Origin: Chitinophagaceae bacterium
GTDB taxonomy: Bacteria; Bacteroidota; Bacteroidia; Chitinophagales; Chitinophagaceae
DNA length: 64,000 nucleotides
Reading direction: 5' to 3'
Assembly: GCA_028288585.1 (NCBI GenBank)
Contig: JAQBNL010000046.1
Location: 20,530 to 84,529 of the forward strand
The notes under the pieces: generated by a model
The model's database searches: none
Seen by the model: the letters and a program-made list of their open reading frames with translations, nothing else
What the model was told of the DNA's origin: nothing
In this document: positions 17,758 through 27,336 of the stretch, one piece after another
Layout: every line of letters starts with the position of its first letter
How positions within the stretch are numbered: position 1 is the first letter of the stretch
Position numbers and translations under genes: made by a program

Positions 17758-18650
17758 ATCAGTTCAGGATATAATATTTTTTTTGTCCCGGTCTCAAAGC
17801 ATTTTGCCAAGGAAGCAGTTGTTCTCTGCACGGCATTCATCAGCGGGCTTTTTTGCCCTTCAATGGTAACATCCATTCCTGCAATTTCCAGCAATTGTTT
17901 TTTCATGACAGGTGTCATCTCCAAAAAATTTCCGTTCATAGTAATTATATGGCAAACCACTTTATCAACAAAAGGCCTGTAAGGCTCCATAACATCATCT
18001 GCCAGGCAATAAGCATTGTATTGGTTTCTGTGATGTATCCCAAGTGTTGGCAATAGCCCTGAGCTTACGAGGCTTCTGGCCACAATTGCACGCAAAATTG
18101 CATAGCCGTAATTCAATAAATTATTTGGAGGAGGACCATATCTTTCTCTTCTGAACTGCAGAAATTCAGGGAAGATATTTTTCCAGTAGTACACTGCTGC
18201 TCTTGCTTCGCAATTATCACTGTCGCCGCTTTTAACGCATGCCGCAAGATTGAGCATGTATTTATTCTCAATTCTTTCCTGTTGTAAAAGTGCTGCCTGG
18301 TTGGTAATTTTTGCAGCAATTGTTTGCTGCCACAATTGTTTTTTTAATGGGAGAGATGCTTCTATCTGTGCTTTAAATTTCTGGCTTTGCAATGTATGCC
18401 CGTCAAGCGTTAGCTGCAAGCCAACCGGATGGTGTGTATTGTCGCAGGTGATAATGGCGGTATTATTTGCCAGCAACTTTGCCAGCACAGCCTGTGTTAT
18501 AGTTATCTGCTGGTGATCTAAAATTAAAATACCAATATCTTCGATGGGCGCTGATTTAATTTCGCCTGTCTCCTGTAATTCAATAACTAATTGCTCATCT
18601 TTGGTTTTAAGATAAGCAGGATTACCAAAGTATAGGGTGCGTTTAATCAT
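17754..18650 (-). CDS. cas1: CRISPR-associated endonuclease/integrase Cas1 (type II-C)
   Basis: The 298-residue protein begins MIKRTLYFGNPAYLKTKDEQ, the usual start of type II-C Cas1. Candidate metal ligands are E148 (in DNCEARAAVYYW), H206 (in PTLGIHHRNQYN) and E222 (in ADDVMEPYRPF). Cas1 is the integrase of the Cas1-Cas2 spacer-acquisition complex. The length is normal, and the frame is intact from start to stop. A partial, decayed second copy of its 5' end sits upstream at 18714-18824. The short gap between them holds an inverted repeat (TTACACA at 18669-18675, TGTGTAA at 18693-18699). Confidence 0.96.
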
Positions 18651-18713
18651 TTTAAAACATATAATGCGTTACACATTTTGCGTAATACAATTTGTGTAAT
18701 TATGAGAAAAATT

Positions 18714-18824
18714 TCAGCTGCCCGGATATAATCCTTCTCCTGTTTCCTGTAATTCAAAACCCAGTTGCTCATCTTTTGTTTTTAGATAAGCAGGATTACT
18801 GGAGTATAGAGTACATTTAATCAT
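18714..18824 (-). pseudogene. Decayed duplicate of the cas1 5' end
   Basis: A 36-codon frame starts with an ATG that overlaps the cas9 stop (TAATG). It reads MIKCTLYSSNPAYLKTKDEQ, then LGFELQETGEG, then diverges and stops. Compared with Cas1 (MIKRTLYFGNPAYLKTKDEQ, then LVIELQETGE) it matches at 24 of the first 30 positions. The similarity runs for about 85-90 bases and includes the start codon. It is a truncated tandem copy, too short to fold as Cas1. Its position coupled to the cas9 stop suggests it marks the original cas9-cas1 junction. Confidence 0.85.
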
Positions 18825-21800
18825 TAAGCAGGTTTGATATTTCCTAAACGATCAACCTTCAATTTGATACAATTATCCTTTATTGAAATACCATTTACTT
18901 TTTCATAGCAATTTTGGCTTCCGAATTCAATTTTATTAACTAATACATTTGCAATGTCATGCTTTAAAAAATAAATCTGTTTTCTACTAAATTTTACCAC
19001 TGTGTAAATGTTTATTGCTCTTGTAATTTTATCATTCCAAAACTCATGATAATTTACAGCTTCCGTATCTAAAACCATATTTTCACCTTTCAGTGGCAAG
19101 TAGACAATATCATTTTGTTTTAGTAGGAACAAGAATTTTGAATATGGATTCTTTTCTTCAAAATATCCTTGAATAATAGAAGGGATATTTACAACTCCAT
19201 TTTTAAAGGCATGATTAACTACTTTGGTGGCATGAAATAAACTTATTTCATCAAAATGTCTTTTCCCATCTCTTTCTAATACAGCAAATGCATAATTACT
19301 TCCTGTGGAAACCAAAAGCTTATCGTTATAACTTTTTGCCCTCAATAATGGAAGCAATGATAAATCCATCTCTTCCTCTTCATTTGTAAATGTTGCATTT
19401 AGTTTAATAGAGGTAACAGGTTTAAATTTTTCACCATTATTTTTATTTAAAAATTTTTCTTCTAAATGCTTATTAAATTCCCGTAATCCTTCATCAGAAA
19501 ATGCTTCCATAAAATCTCCGGTTCTATCTACATGTGAGATAATTTCTTTTTTTAATGATTCATCAATTATTCTTTCCAGAATATCATTGAAGATTAAATC
19601 TGTGTTCTTTCTATTGGATAATTTAGACAGTTTATAATTTTCTGATTGACTTTTGTAATAAATTTTGAAACCATAAATTGGTACTTTTCTATCCTTATTT
19701 AATTCATTAATTCCCTCTGCAGAGAAAGCCTCTACTTTATTTCTCTGATATTTTTCTTCAAAATGTTTTTTTATTGCTGCTTTGATTAATGGGTCAATGA
19801 TTTTTTCAATTGTCTTCTCTGTTGCAAATTGTTTTCCAGCCAACTTACTTAATTTTATTTTGTAGGATTCTTTACCAACGCTTAATCCATATAGAGTAGC
19901 ATCATGTAATTTTCCCCTAATCCTGAGCATATCTTTTTTTCCTGCATCTTCACCTTTTTGTATTTTTTGAATAAGTAATTTTTCTTTTTGTTTATGAGAC
20001 ACAATAATTTTTTCCAATGCATCTTTCGCTTCAATAGGAAACTGTGGCCAGGGAAGATCGAAATTTCTAAAGCCTTTAATTTCCTCGAGAATTACATCCC
20101 TTCTATCTTTAGCCATATTCACAAATGCTTCTATTAATTCTTCATCACTACCTTCAAAATCTTTAAGAAATTCATCTTTATGTTTTTTGAGCCAATCTTG
20201 TAAAGTCTTGTTTAAATTGTTTAAGCGGCGGATATGATATTGTTCAGTACAAGCCACTATTAAAGCATCCATTGCATGATGGCGGTGGTCCATTCGTTTA
20301 CTCCATTTTATGTCATTCCTTTTTTCTTCGCTAACTAATAATCTTGCACTTTCCAATCTTGTTTTTGTTAATTCTTTAAATTTATCAGTGAGTCCCCAAT
20401 GGTGACGTAAATAATCTGTAACTCCACCAGTAGTTGTTCTTACATTATCACTTCCTACAATTTTTGAAAGTTCTTCTCTTACTTTTGTTGCGATGTATTG
20501 GGTATCTTTTAATTGTCTTGCAATTGGGTCTTCAGGTATTTTTGTTGCCAAAAGATTCTTTCGCTTCTTCCCATAAAATTTTTCATTAACAAGGTTGGTA
20601 AAGTTTTCCTTTGAAAGTAATTTTTCTGTTACAGAACCATTTTCAAAATATTCCCACGCTGTTCTATTGCCTTTGTCAATGTTTACGCTTCTTTCACAAA
20701 CCACTTTATTGGTTAATGAATCATCAAAGTATCTTGATTTGGGAATTATGTGATCGATGTCATACAATCCTTTATCAAATAATTTGCTTAAAGGAATTGG
20801 CTGACCTGTATAAGGGGAAATACATTTTTGTTCTTCCCATAAACGCATTTTTTCTATTTCTGCATGCGAAGGCTCTTTCGCAGATGCTGGTGAAGGAAAG
20901 GGTTCGGTTGCCTGCATACTCCATAATCTGTAACGCTCCACATTTCCTAAAGATGTTTCTTTATTTAATTCAATTAGCCGTTGTTTTACTCTCTCATTAC
21001 TCTTCCTATTCTTTTCATTTGCTTCTGTTATCTTTTTTCTTTCATCCAGACTGTTCTTCAATTCTCTTGCTAATTCAACTCGTATTTCAGTTGGTTTCTC
21101 GCCATCTTGTTTCCAGATTTCCTTTACCATTGCAAGCGTTTCATTTATAACCTGCTCGGCTAAAGGGTTACGTAATTGGCCAATAGGTATGGGTTTTATA
21201 TCTTTAAATGATAAAACATCTTTTCCGGTAAAGCTTTGAGCAGTATGCTTTCCATAAACTAGTATTGTAGCATAACTGCTCATCATACCTCCGTGAACAA
21301 GTAATTCCTCTTGGTTAATCTCCAGATGTTCCTGCGCTGATTTTAGAAAAGGATCTTCGTGGCTTTCATTAATTACTTTTTCAATATTTGAATGAATACT
21401 TTCAGAAAGCTTTTCATTAAAATAAATTCCTGCCTTCATTAATGGCAATATGTTTTCAATTGCTTTTAGAGATAATGATGCATAGTTTCTGGCGAACTTT
21501 ATTTTAGCAAAGCGAATAATTAATTTATCAATATTCTCTACTTCACCACAATTTGTTATGATAAACTGTTTAATTGTTTTGCATCTTTCACTATTCAAAT
21601 CATATTCATTTCCTTTTGCATTATATAGTATATTCCAAAATGCAATTAAGTTTTTTTTGTCATTGAGATTTAGCTTGTCAAACCATTCTCCTAATTGTTT
21701 TTTAAGAAATAATAATGTTTCATTGCCTTTCAGTTTACCTTCTCTGTGTATGCCATTTAAAAAACTCTTATTTTTTATAATTGTTCCTTCTTTTTCCAGC

Positions 21801-23200
21801 TTGGTATAAAAGCCTTTTCCTGATACTTCTTTTTTCTTGTTTAATTCATCAAACAAATATTGCTTTAACCCTGCTTTTAATAACACATCACTATAGGCAA
21901 ATTTTGGTTCCCCATTTTTTTTAATTCCAATTTCGGTTTTAGTATTAATTGATAGTTTATTTATTTGTTCCCAAATTTTAAATTCTTGAAACACAGGATG
22001 ACTTTTAGGAATAACTTTATCGTCTTTTTCAAATCTGCAAAATCCGATTAAATCACTTTGATCTTTTAATTCCCTTTGATAGTAAATAATCTGGTCCTTA
22101 ATTAAATATTTCAATCCTTTTTCTTTTGCTGTTTCTTGAAGTTCAATTTGTTTAAATTTTGGATTGTCCCCTGGAAATATGAATTCAACAAGTTTTTGTA
22201 ACAGTTCTTTATTTTCAACTAAATCTTTAAATTCTGAATTATGATTAAGTTGAGTTTGCCAAATTGCGTCAAGTTCTGACTGGTAGCGTTTTCTTAAAAT
22301 AACCTTGTTTCTAAGCCTGTAATTTTTGTCCTCTGTAAGTTTTGTTAAAAAGTATTCGCTTAAAAAAGCCTGACTGCATTTTTTTTCTGATAGGTGATCT
22401 AATTCTTCTTCTAATTCTTCCATGGCTTTTCGCCAGTTAGTTTTTACAGGCAAAGAAAAATTTATAGAAGTAGTTTTCCCTTTCTTGTCTCTTCTGATGA
22501 TAATTTGCAACTCTAATTCACTATCTTTTTTTAAAGTATTCAAAACCGTTTCACCTTCTAAAGTTTCATCGTCCAAACTAACCTTAACAATATAAACTTC
22601 TTTCCCTTTTTTCTTAGTTGGTTGCAGAATTGGGTCAGAAATAATCTTTACTTGCTGAATTATTTTTTCATATTTTAAAATTTCAGCTTCATCTTTTTCA
22701 GAATTTTCCTCTTTCATTTCTTTATCATCTTCTTCATCATTTCCGCCACCAGCATAGCCTCTTAGTTGATTATAAGAAAATATCAATTTCCCTAATTCAG
22801 TTAATTCAATTTTTTCTGTAAGTGCTTTAACTTTTAATTCAATTAATTCCTTTGCAGTTAATTGCTCACTACCTTTTTTTATCGGGAGTAAATTTATTTT
22901 TTGAATTTTAGTTGGATTGTCAAAGGAGCCAGAAAACTGAAACTGTTTTGGCAACATTGAAAGTTGTTGAAGAACATACAATAACTTATTCCTTCTTGCT
23001 TTATATCTTTTGCCCATTCTTCTAATACTTCTTGCAGTACGCCGGTCAGCATTTTTAGTTTGAGGATTACCCTTTTCAAAATTTAATACTTCGGCTCCCA
23101 TTGGAATTATTCTGCTTCCAATTGCTTGTATTGAATTGTTTTTAACTAAAGCCCATCCTATAGAATTCGTTCCGATATCCAGACCGAGAATTTTTTTCAT
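18824..23200 (-). CDS. cas9: Type II-C CRISPR RNA-guided endonuclease Cas9
   Basis: The 1458-residue protein has all Cas9 catalytic elements. RuvC-I: MKKILGLDIGTNSIGWAL with D8. Arginine-rich bridge helix: about 53-77 (RRTARSIRRMGKRYKARRNK). RuvC-II: EIRVELAREL with E709. HNH: YDIDHIIPKS with D816 and H817, plus N831 and N840 at the positions of SpCas9 N854 and N863. RuvC-III: HHAMDALIVA with H975 and D978. It cuts DNA guided by crRNA:tracrRNA. An acidic low-complexity insert (GGGNDEEDDKEMKEE) lies at about 151-175. The length is typical of large Bacteroidota II-C enzymes. It is first in the cas operon and divergent from tracrRNA. The PAM cannot be predicted from sequence alone. Confidence 0.98.
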   Translation of the reverse strand: MKKILGLDIGTNSIGWALVKNNSIQAIGSRIIPMGAEVLNFEKGNPQTKNADRRTARSIRRMGKRYKARRNKLLYVLQQLSMLPKQFQFSGSFDNPTKIQKINLLPIKKGSEQLTAKELIELKVKALTEKIELTELGKLIFSYNQLRGYAGGGNDEEDDKEMKEENSEKDEAEILKYEKIIQQVKIISDPILQPTKKKGKEVYIVKVSLDDETLEGETVLNTLKKDSELELQIIIRRDKKGKTTSINFSLPVKTNWRKAMEELEEELDHLSEKKCSQAFLSEYFLTKLTEDKNYRLRNKVILRKRYQSELDAIWQTQLNHNSEFKDLVENKELLQKLVEFIFPGDNPKFKQIELQETAKEKGLKYLIKDQIIYYQRELKDQSDLIGFCRFEKDDKVIPKSHPVFQEFKIWEQINKLSINTKTEIGIKKNGEPKFAYSDVLLKAGLKQYLFDELNKKKEVSGKGFYTKLEKEGTIIKNKSFLNGIHREGKLKGNETLLFLKKQLGEWFDKLNLNDKKNLIAFWNILYNAKGNEYDLNSERCKTIKQFIITNCGEVENIDKLIIRFAKIKFARNYASLSLKAIENILPLMKAGIYFNEKLSESIHSNIEKVINESHEDPFLKSAQEHLEINQEELLVHGGMMSSYATILVYGKHTAQSFTGKDVLSFKDIKPIPIGQLRNPLAEQVINETLAMVKEIWKQDGEKPTEIRVELARELKNSLDERKKITEANEKNRKSNERVKQRLIELNKETSLGNVERYRLWSMQATEPFPSPASAKEPSHAEIEKMRLWEEQKCISPYTGQPIPLSKLFDKGLYDIDHIIPKSRYFDDSLTNKVVCERSVNIDKGNRTAWEYFENGSVTEKLLSKENFTNLVNEKFYGKKRKNLLATKIPEDPIARQLKDTQYIATKVREELSKIVGSDNVRTTTGGVTDYLRHHWGLTDKFKELTKTRLESARLLVSEEKRNDIKWSKRMDHRHHAMDALIVACTEQYHIRRLNNLNKTLQDWLKKHKDEFLKDFEGSDEELIEAFVNMAKDRRDVILEEIKGFRNFDLPWPQFPIEAKDALEKIIVSHKQKEKLLIQKIQKGEDAGKKDMLRIRGKLHDATLYGLSVGKESYKIKLSKLAGKQFATEKTIEKIIDPLIKAAIKKHFEEKYQRNKVEAFSAEGINELNKDRKVPIYGFKIYYKSQSENYKLSKLSNRKNTDLIFNDILERIIDESLKKEIISHVDRTGDFMEAFSDEGLREFNKHLEEKFLNKNNGEKFKPVTSIKLNATFTNEEEEMDLSLLPLLRAKSYNDKLLVSTGSNYAFAVLERDGKRHFDEISLFHATKVVNHAFKNGVVNIPSIIQGYFEEKNPYSKFLFLLKQNDIVYLPLKGENMVLDTEAVNYHEFWNDKITRAINIYTVVKFSRKQIYFLKHDIANVLVNKIEFGSQNCYEKVNGISIKDNCIKLKVDRLGNIKPA

Positions 23201-23224
23201 ATTTAGAAATTATGTTTTATATTT

Positions 23225-23302
23225 ATATTCAATCTGAATGCAAATCACAATAAGGATTATTCCGATGTGAATTTTATTAAAGCGGCGCAAGTCGCTTTTT
23301 TT
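23225..23302 (+). ncRNA. tracrRNA
   Basis: The anti-repeat AATCTGAATGCAAATCACAA (23231-23250) is complementary to bases 2-21 of the CRISPR repeat with one mismatch. It is followed by a short GGATTATTCC stem-loop region. A terminator hairpin AGCGGC-GCAA-GTCGCT (23281-23296, GNRA loop) then runs into seven T residues. Upstream lie two candidate -7 boxes, TATGTTTT (23211-23218) and TATATTTA (23218-23225), so the 5' end is uncertain by several bases. The RNA pairs with pre-crRNA, recruits RNase III and loads Cas9. It is encoded just upstream of cas9 on the opposite strand. Confidence 0.92.
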
Positions 23303-23631
23303 ATTCCTTAAACTTTACTGCTTTTTGTTTTTCTGGAGGATTTAGCTTGGTAATGTGTTCTTAGAAGAATTATTAACAATTTAAAATACTTTATCTATAT
23401 AAAAAAAATATTTGTTTTTGTAATGATTTCTAGATTGCTCCCCCAGCGGTGTTTTCATTTCCAATAATTACAAACCGATCCCGACTTTAGATATATATAC
23501 CCCATTATGGGGTAAATCATACAGAAACTGCTTTAATTGCAAAGCATATTTTATTTTGTGATGACTATTTAATAGAATTGATTTAAGAATACCATTATTC
23601 TTAAATCAATAAGAAGAAAAGCAGCCCATTA
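23303..23631 (+). promoter_or_regulatory. Intergenic region with a 17-bp operator-like palindrome
   Basis: This 329-base gap lies between the tracrRNA terminator and the sensor kinase. TACCCCATTATGGGGTA at 23498-23514 is a perfect 8+1+8 palindrome 117 bases before the kinase start. A near copy (15/17) occurs at 27222-27238, before the giant surface-protein gene. The remainder is AT-rich with no ORF that I trust. Confidence 0.7.
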
Positions 23632-26589
23632 ATGCCAAATTATTTTTTAAACCGTATAAGTAAAAATACCAGGTTATTTGTTGTTCTTACTTTTAGTTGT
23701 TTAAAGCTTGCATCTCAAAATCTTCTAATTCATAACTACAACGTAGATGAAGGATTGATACAATCGCAGGTAAACGCATTTTGCCAGGATGCAGATGGAT
23801 ATACCTGGATCGGAACCTATGGAGGATTGTCGCGTTTTGATGGGTCTGCCTTCACCAATTTCTCAACAGCAGACGGATTGCCGGATAATTATATTTCTGC
23901 TTTAACAATAGACCACGAGGGGGCACTATGGTGTGGTACCGCAAATGGTTTAAGCCGTTATAATGGAAAAAAAATTACCAACTATTTTTTCTCAAAAGAT
24001 CCGGCAAAGAATTATGTCACGGGCATGGCTCTTCACCCGGATGGAACAATATGGTGTATAGCATCGCAGCATATTTATGAAATAAAAAATAATAAAGCGG
24101 TTGAATTTTCACCGTCCCCGCATATTGGAAATCTTAATCACATCTATGTAAATTATAATGGTAACGTTTGTATAACAGCAACACAGGGGACATTATATGA
24201 ATTGAGATATGGCAAATGGGAGCCGGAATCTATTAATGGTATAAGCCAAAACAGTTTAACTATATACAACCTTTATATTGAAGGTGACAGGACATGGTTT
24301 TGTACCAATAAAGGATTGTATTATAAAGAGGGGAACCATCCTGTTTTAGCTTACGAACAGTTTGGCTTTAATAAAATATTTTCAAATACTGTTACTGATA
24401 TAAAAAAAACAAGGGCCGGGGTTTACTGGATAGCAACTGAAAATGGAGTGTATACGATCGACAAAAAAGGCCTGCATCATTACACTAAAAGCAATGGCAT
24501 TACTTTAAGTAAAATAAGCACATTATTTATTGACAGGGAAGATAATACATGGATCGGCTCCGCCGGTGGCGAGGGATTTTTTTTGTATACAAATGCACCA
24601 TTTAAAAATATTAATGAGTTTAACGGTCTTTCCTCTAATAACATCCGGGGAATAGGAAAAGATGCTTCAGGAACTATCTGGATCGCTACCTATGGAGGAG
24701 GGTTACATTATATTAAAAAAGATAAGATCAATACATTTCCTATTGTTGTTGACAGACATACATCTACCAATATAAATACCCTGCTTGTAAAAGACAATGA
24801 CATCTGGATTGCGCTGGATGGTAAAGGATTAATTAAATATAACGGCACCTCGCTGGTCCATTTTCTTCCTTCCAACAGCCTGTTGCCATCAAAATACATT
24901 TTTAGTTTATATGCAGATTCTCAAAAAAGGATATGGATCGGATCGGGAGAAGGGGTAGCTGTATATTCTGACGGGCAAATAAAAAAACCTGATCATTCAA
25001 ATAATGCTGCATTTTCTTTTGAAGAAATAGGAAAGGATAGCCTATTAATCGGGAATATGTTTGGGCTACAGTTAATGCACAATTATAAATTGGCTGATAT
25101 TCCTTCCAATCACCCGGTACTAAAAAAAGCGATTGTTTATTGTTTCCTTAAAGCGGAGAATAAACTTTGGCTGGGTACAGACAATAACGGGATCCTGATA
25201 TGGGATATTAAAACGGATAGCTTACAGGCTTTAACTACAAAGAATGGAATGTCAACAAACCTGGTTTACAGTTTAGTAAAGGGACCGGATGGATTAATAT
25301 ATGCAGGAACAGGCAGAGGGGTACATGCTATATCAGCCGGTACAGATGGGTATAAAATAAAAGTATTTAATAAAAGCGATGGACTTCCTGCACTTGAATG
25401 TAACAGGCAGGCTATTTTTTTAAATGATGACAGTACAATATGGTTCGGCACTTCCAAGGGCATTTTTCTATTCAACCCTTTCAGGCAGGAAGTACCTCAT
25501 GTACAACTAAAACCGGTAATGCAAAGTGTTGAACTATTTTCGAAACCTATTGTGCGATCAAAATATGCCGACAGTGCAGACCAATGGAATCATGTTCCAT
25601 GGCTGCTGCGGCTACCCTATAATCAAAACAATCTTTCGTTTTATTTTAAAGCGATCTCTTTTGCCAATAATGAAAGGATCAGTTATCAATATTACATAGA
25701 TGGCCTGGAACAAACATGGTCGGCTCCATCAACATTAAATTTTGCATCTTATAATTCTCTTCCTCCCGGAAGCTATGTTCTCAAAGTAAGAGCTTTGCTA
25801 AACGGGATACCATCAGGCCATATCCTGGAATATCCATTTGAAATAAAAGCACCTTTTTATGCTACCGTTTATTTTAAAGCTGCAATTATCATCCTGTTGA
25901 TCTCGCTGGGTTTTTTTATTCAATTTACCCGTAATATATACCAGCGCAGAAAATTACTGCAGCTGGAAAATATAAGAAAGGAGGAACAAAAAAGCCTGAA
26001 GCAGAGAATGGCTGAGGATTTTCATGATGAAATGGGAAATAAAATAACCCGGATAAATTTATTAACTGAAGTTTTAAAGACAAAAGAAGCCACCTCCCAG
26101 TCTACAAATATTATTTTAGATCAAATAAAGGATAATGCCGGTGAATTATATACCGGAACGAATGATATTATATGGTCATTAAATGTTGAGAGTGATAATT
26201 TATTTGATACGATGGAGAGATTGTTACAATTTGCCAGGCAGTTGTTTGAAGATTCTTCCATATTATTTTCCTATACAGGCCTGGCACCCGGATTAGAAAA
26301 AATAAAATTGTCTTCCGAACAAAGAAGAAACATCATGATGATACTTAAAGAAGCCCTGAATAATTCATTGAAGCATTCGGGTGCCCATTATGTAAAGCTT
26401 GAAATTGCATCTGAAAAAAATATAATCGTAATGCTTACTGATGATGGGACAGGGTTTGAGATTACAACAACTAAAAAAGGTCATGGGATAGAAAATATGA
26501 AAAGAAGAGCAGAAAGAATAAATGCAGGGCTGGTTATAAACTCAAAAAAAAACGGGGGAACATCAATAAAATTAACTTTAACTCTATGA
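23632..26589 (+). CDS. Reg_prop sensor histidine kinase (HisKA_3 type)
   Basis: A 985-residue inner-membrane sensor. The signal peptide (to about residue 27) is followed by a periplasmic two-component-regulator propeller (about 35-630) built from repeats such as DADGYTWIGTYGGLSRFDG and DHEGALWCGTANGLSRYNG. A Y_Y_Y domain (about 650-740) and one membrane helix (about 745-767) follow. The HisKA_3 domain has the phosphorylated H798 (EDFHDEMGNK), and the HATPase has KEALNNSLKHSG and DDGTGFE. Such sensors often detect glycans or surface signals. It overlaps the next gene by four bases (ATGA) and is preceded by the palindrome at 23498. Confidence 0.9.
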   Translation: MPNYFLNRISKNTRLFVVLTFSCLKLASQNLLIHNYNVDEGLIQSQVNAFCQDADGYTWIGTYGGLSRFDGSAFTNFSTADGLPDNYISALTIDHEGALWCGTANGLSRYNGKKITNYFFSKDPAKNYVTGMALHPDGTIWCIASQHIYEIKNNKAVEFSPSPHIGNLNHIYVNYNGNVCITATQGTLYELRYGKWEPESINGISQNSLTIYNLYIEGDRTWFCTNKGLYYKEGNHPVLAYEQFGFNKIFSNTVTDIKKTRAGVYWIATENGVYTIDKKGLHHYTKSNGITLSKISTLFIDREDNTWIGSAGGEGFFLYTNAPFKNINEFNGLSSNNIRGIGKDASGTIWIATYGGGLHYIKKDKINTFPIVVDRHTSTNINTLLVKDNDIWIALDGKGLIKYNGTSLVHFLPSNSLLPSKYIFSLYADSQKRIWIGSGEGVAVYSDGQIKKPDHSNNAAFSFEEIGKDSLLIGNMFGLQLMHNYKLADIPSNHPVLKKAIVYCFLKAENKLWLGTDNNGILIWDIKTDSLQALTTKNGMSTNLVYSLVKGPDGLIYAGTGRGVHAISAGTDGYKIKVFNKSDGLPALECNRQAIFLNDDSTIWFGTSKGIFLFNPFRQEVPHVQLKPVMQSVELFSKPIVRSKYADSADQWNHVPWLLRLPYNQNNLSFYFKAISFANNERISYQYYIDGLEQTWSAPSTLNFASYNSLPPGSYVLKVRALLNGIPSGHILEYPFEIKAPFYATVYFKAAIIILLISLGFFIQFTRNIYQRRKLLQLENIRKEEQKSLKQRMAEDFHDEMGNKITRINLLTEVLKTKEATSQSTNIILDQIKDNAGELYTGTNDIIWSLNVESDNLFDTMERLLQFARQLFEDSSILFSYTGLAPGLEKIKLSSEQRRNIMMILKEALNNSLKHSGAHYVKLEIASEKNIIVMLTDDGTGFEITTTKKGHGIENMKRRAERINAGLVINSKKNGGTSIKLTLTL

Positions 26590-27209
26590 ACAGTGTAAGG
26601 GTTTGTATAATAGAAGATGATGAGTTAATAAGAGACAGTTACGCATTCCTGATAGAGAAAAAAAGCACACATAAAATAATCGGCATGTATGTAGATTATG
26701 AGGAAGCAGAAAAAGATCTTTATGAATTACACCCGGATGTTATTTTGCTCGATATAGAACTCCCGGGGAAAAATGGGATTGATGCAATACCATCTATAAA
26801 AAAGATCTTGCCCGATACGTTTATTATTATTCTTTCAGTATTTGAAACTGAGGATCTAATTTTAAAAGCGTTGAGAAACGGTGCATCCGGTTACCTGACA
26901 AAGAATAGTCCTTCAGAAAAAATTATCAGTGCCATAGAAGAAGTGATGGAAGGTGGCGGCCCTATGAGTTCTTCAGTAGCATCGCTGGTTATTAAAGCGT
27001 TTCAAAAAAATAATAATTCCCCGCTCAGTAAAAGGGAAATAGAAATATTAGAAAACTTTGCTGCCGGTAAGAGCCGCAAAAGAATAGCTGAAGAAATGTT
27101 TATAGATACTGAAACTGTAAAAACACATTTGCGCAATATTTATTTCAAACTGGATGTGCATTCAAAAGCAGATGCTATCCAAATAGCCAGGTCAAAAAAA
27201 TTTATATAA
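26586..27209 (+). CDS. NarL/LuxR-type response regulator, partner of the Reg_prop kinase
   Basis: The 207-residue protein has a receiver domain (IIEDDELIRDS acidic pocket, phospho-acceptor D56 in DVILLDIELPG, signalling lysine in GYLTKNSPS). A LuxR-type helix-turn-helix follows (about 140-200: LSKREIEILENFAAGKSRKRIAEEM). It overlaps the kinase gene by four bases, so the pair is coupled. The 17-bp palindromes before the kinase operon and before the gene at 27337 are the obvious candidate binding sites, as dimeric LuxR-type regulators bind such inverted repeats. Confidence 0.92.
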   Translation: MNSVRVCIIEDDELIRDSYAFLIEKKSTHKIIGMYVDYEEAEKDLYELHPDVILLDIELPGKNGIDAIPSIKKILPDTFIIILSVFETEDLILKALRNGASGYLTKNSPSEKIISAIEEVMEGGGPMSSSVASLVIKAFQKNNNSPLSKREIEILENFAAGKSRKRIAEEMFIDTETVKTHLRNIYFKLDVHSKADAIQIARSKKFI

Positions 27210-27221
27210 TCCTCCACATTT

Positions 27222-27238
27222 TCCCCCATTTTGGGGTA
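27222..27238. promoter_or_regulatory. Operator-like palindrome before the giant surface-protein gene
   Basis: TCCCCCATTTTGGGGTA matches the palindrome at 23498-23514 in 15 of 17 positions. It lies 98 bases before the start at 27337, a spacing close to that of the first site (117 bases). It is probably bound by the response regulator encoded just upstream. Confidence 0.6.
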
Positions 27239-27336
27239 GACAGCTCATGGCCTGATTTAATAATTTCACCCTTTATAACCGGATCAATTCCCGCTGGAAT
27301 CCTTCCTCCTTAATATCATAACTGCAACAACTGTAT

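Noticed and set aside
18651..18713. Possible second small gene between cas9 and cas1
   Set aside because: Only an inverted repeat and the end of the cas1 remnant are present; no csn2 or cas4 coding potential.
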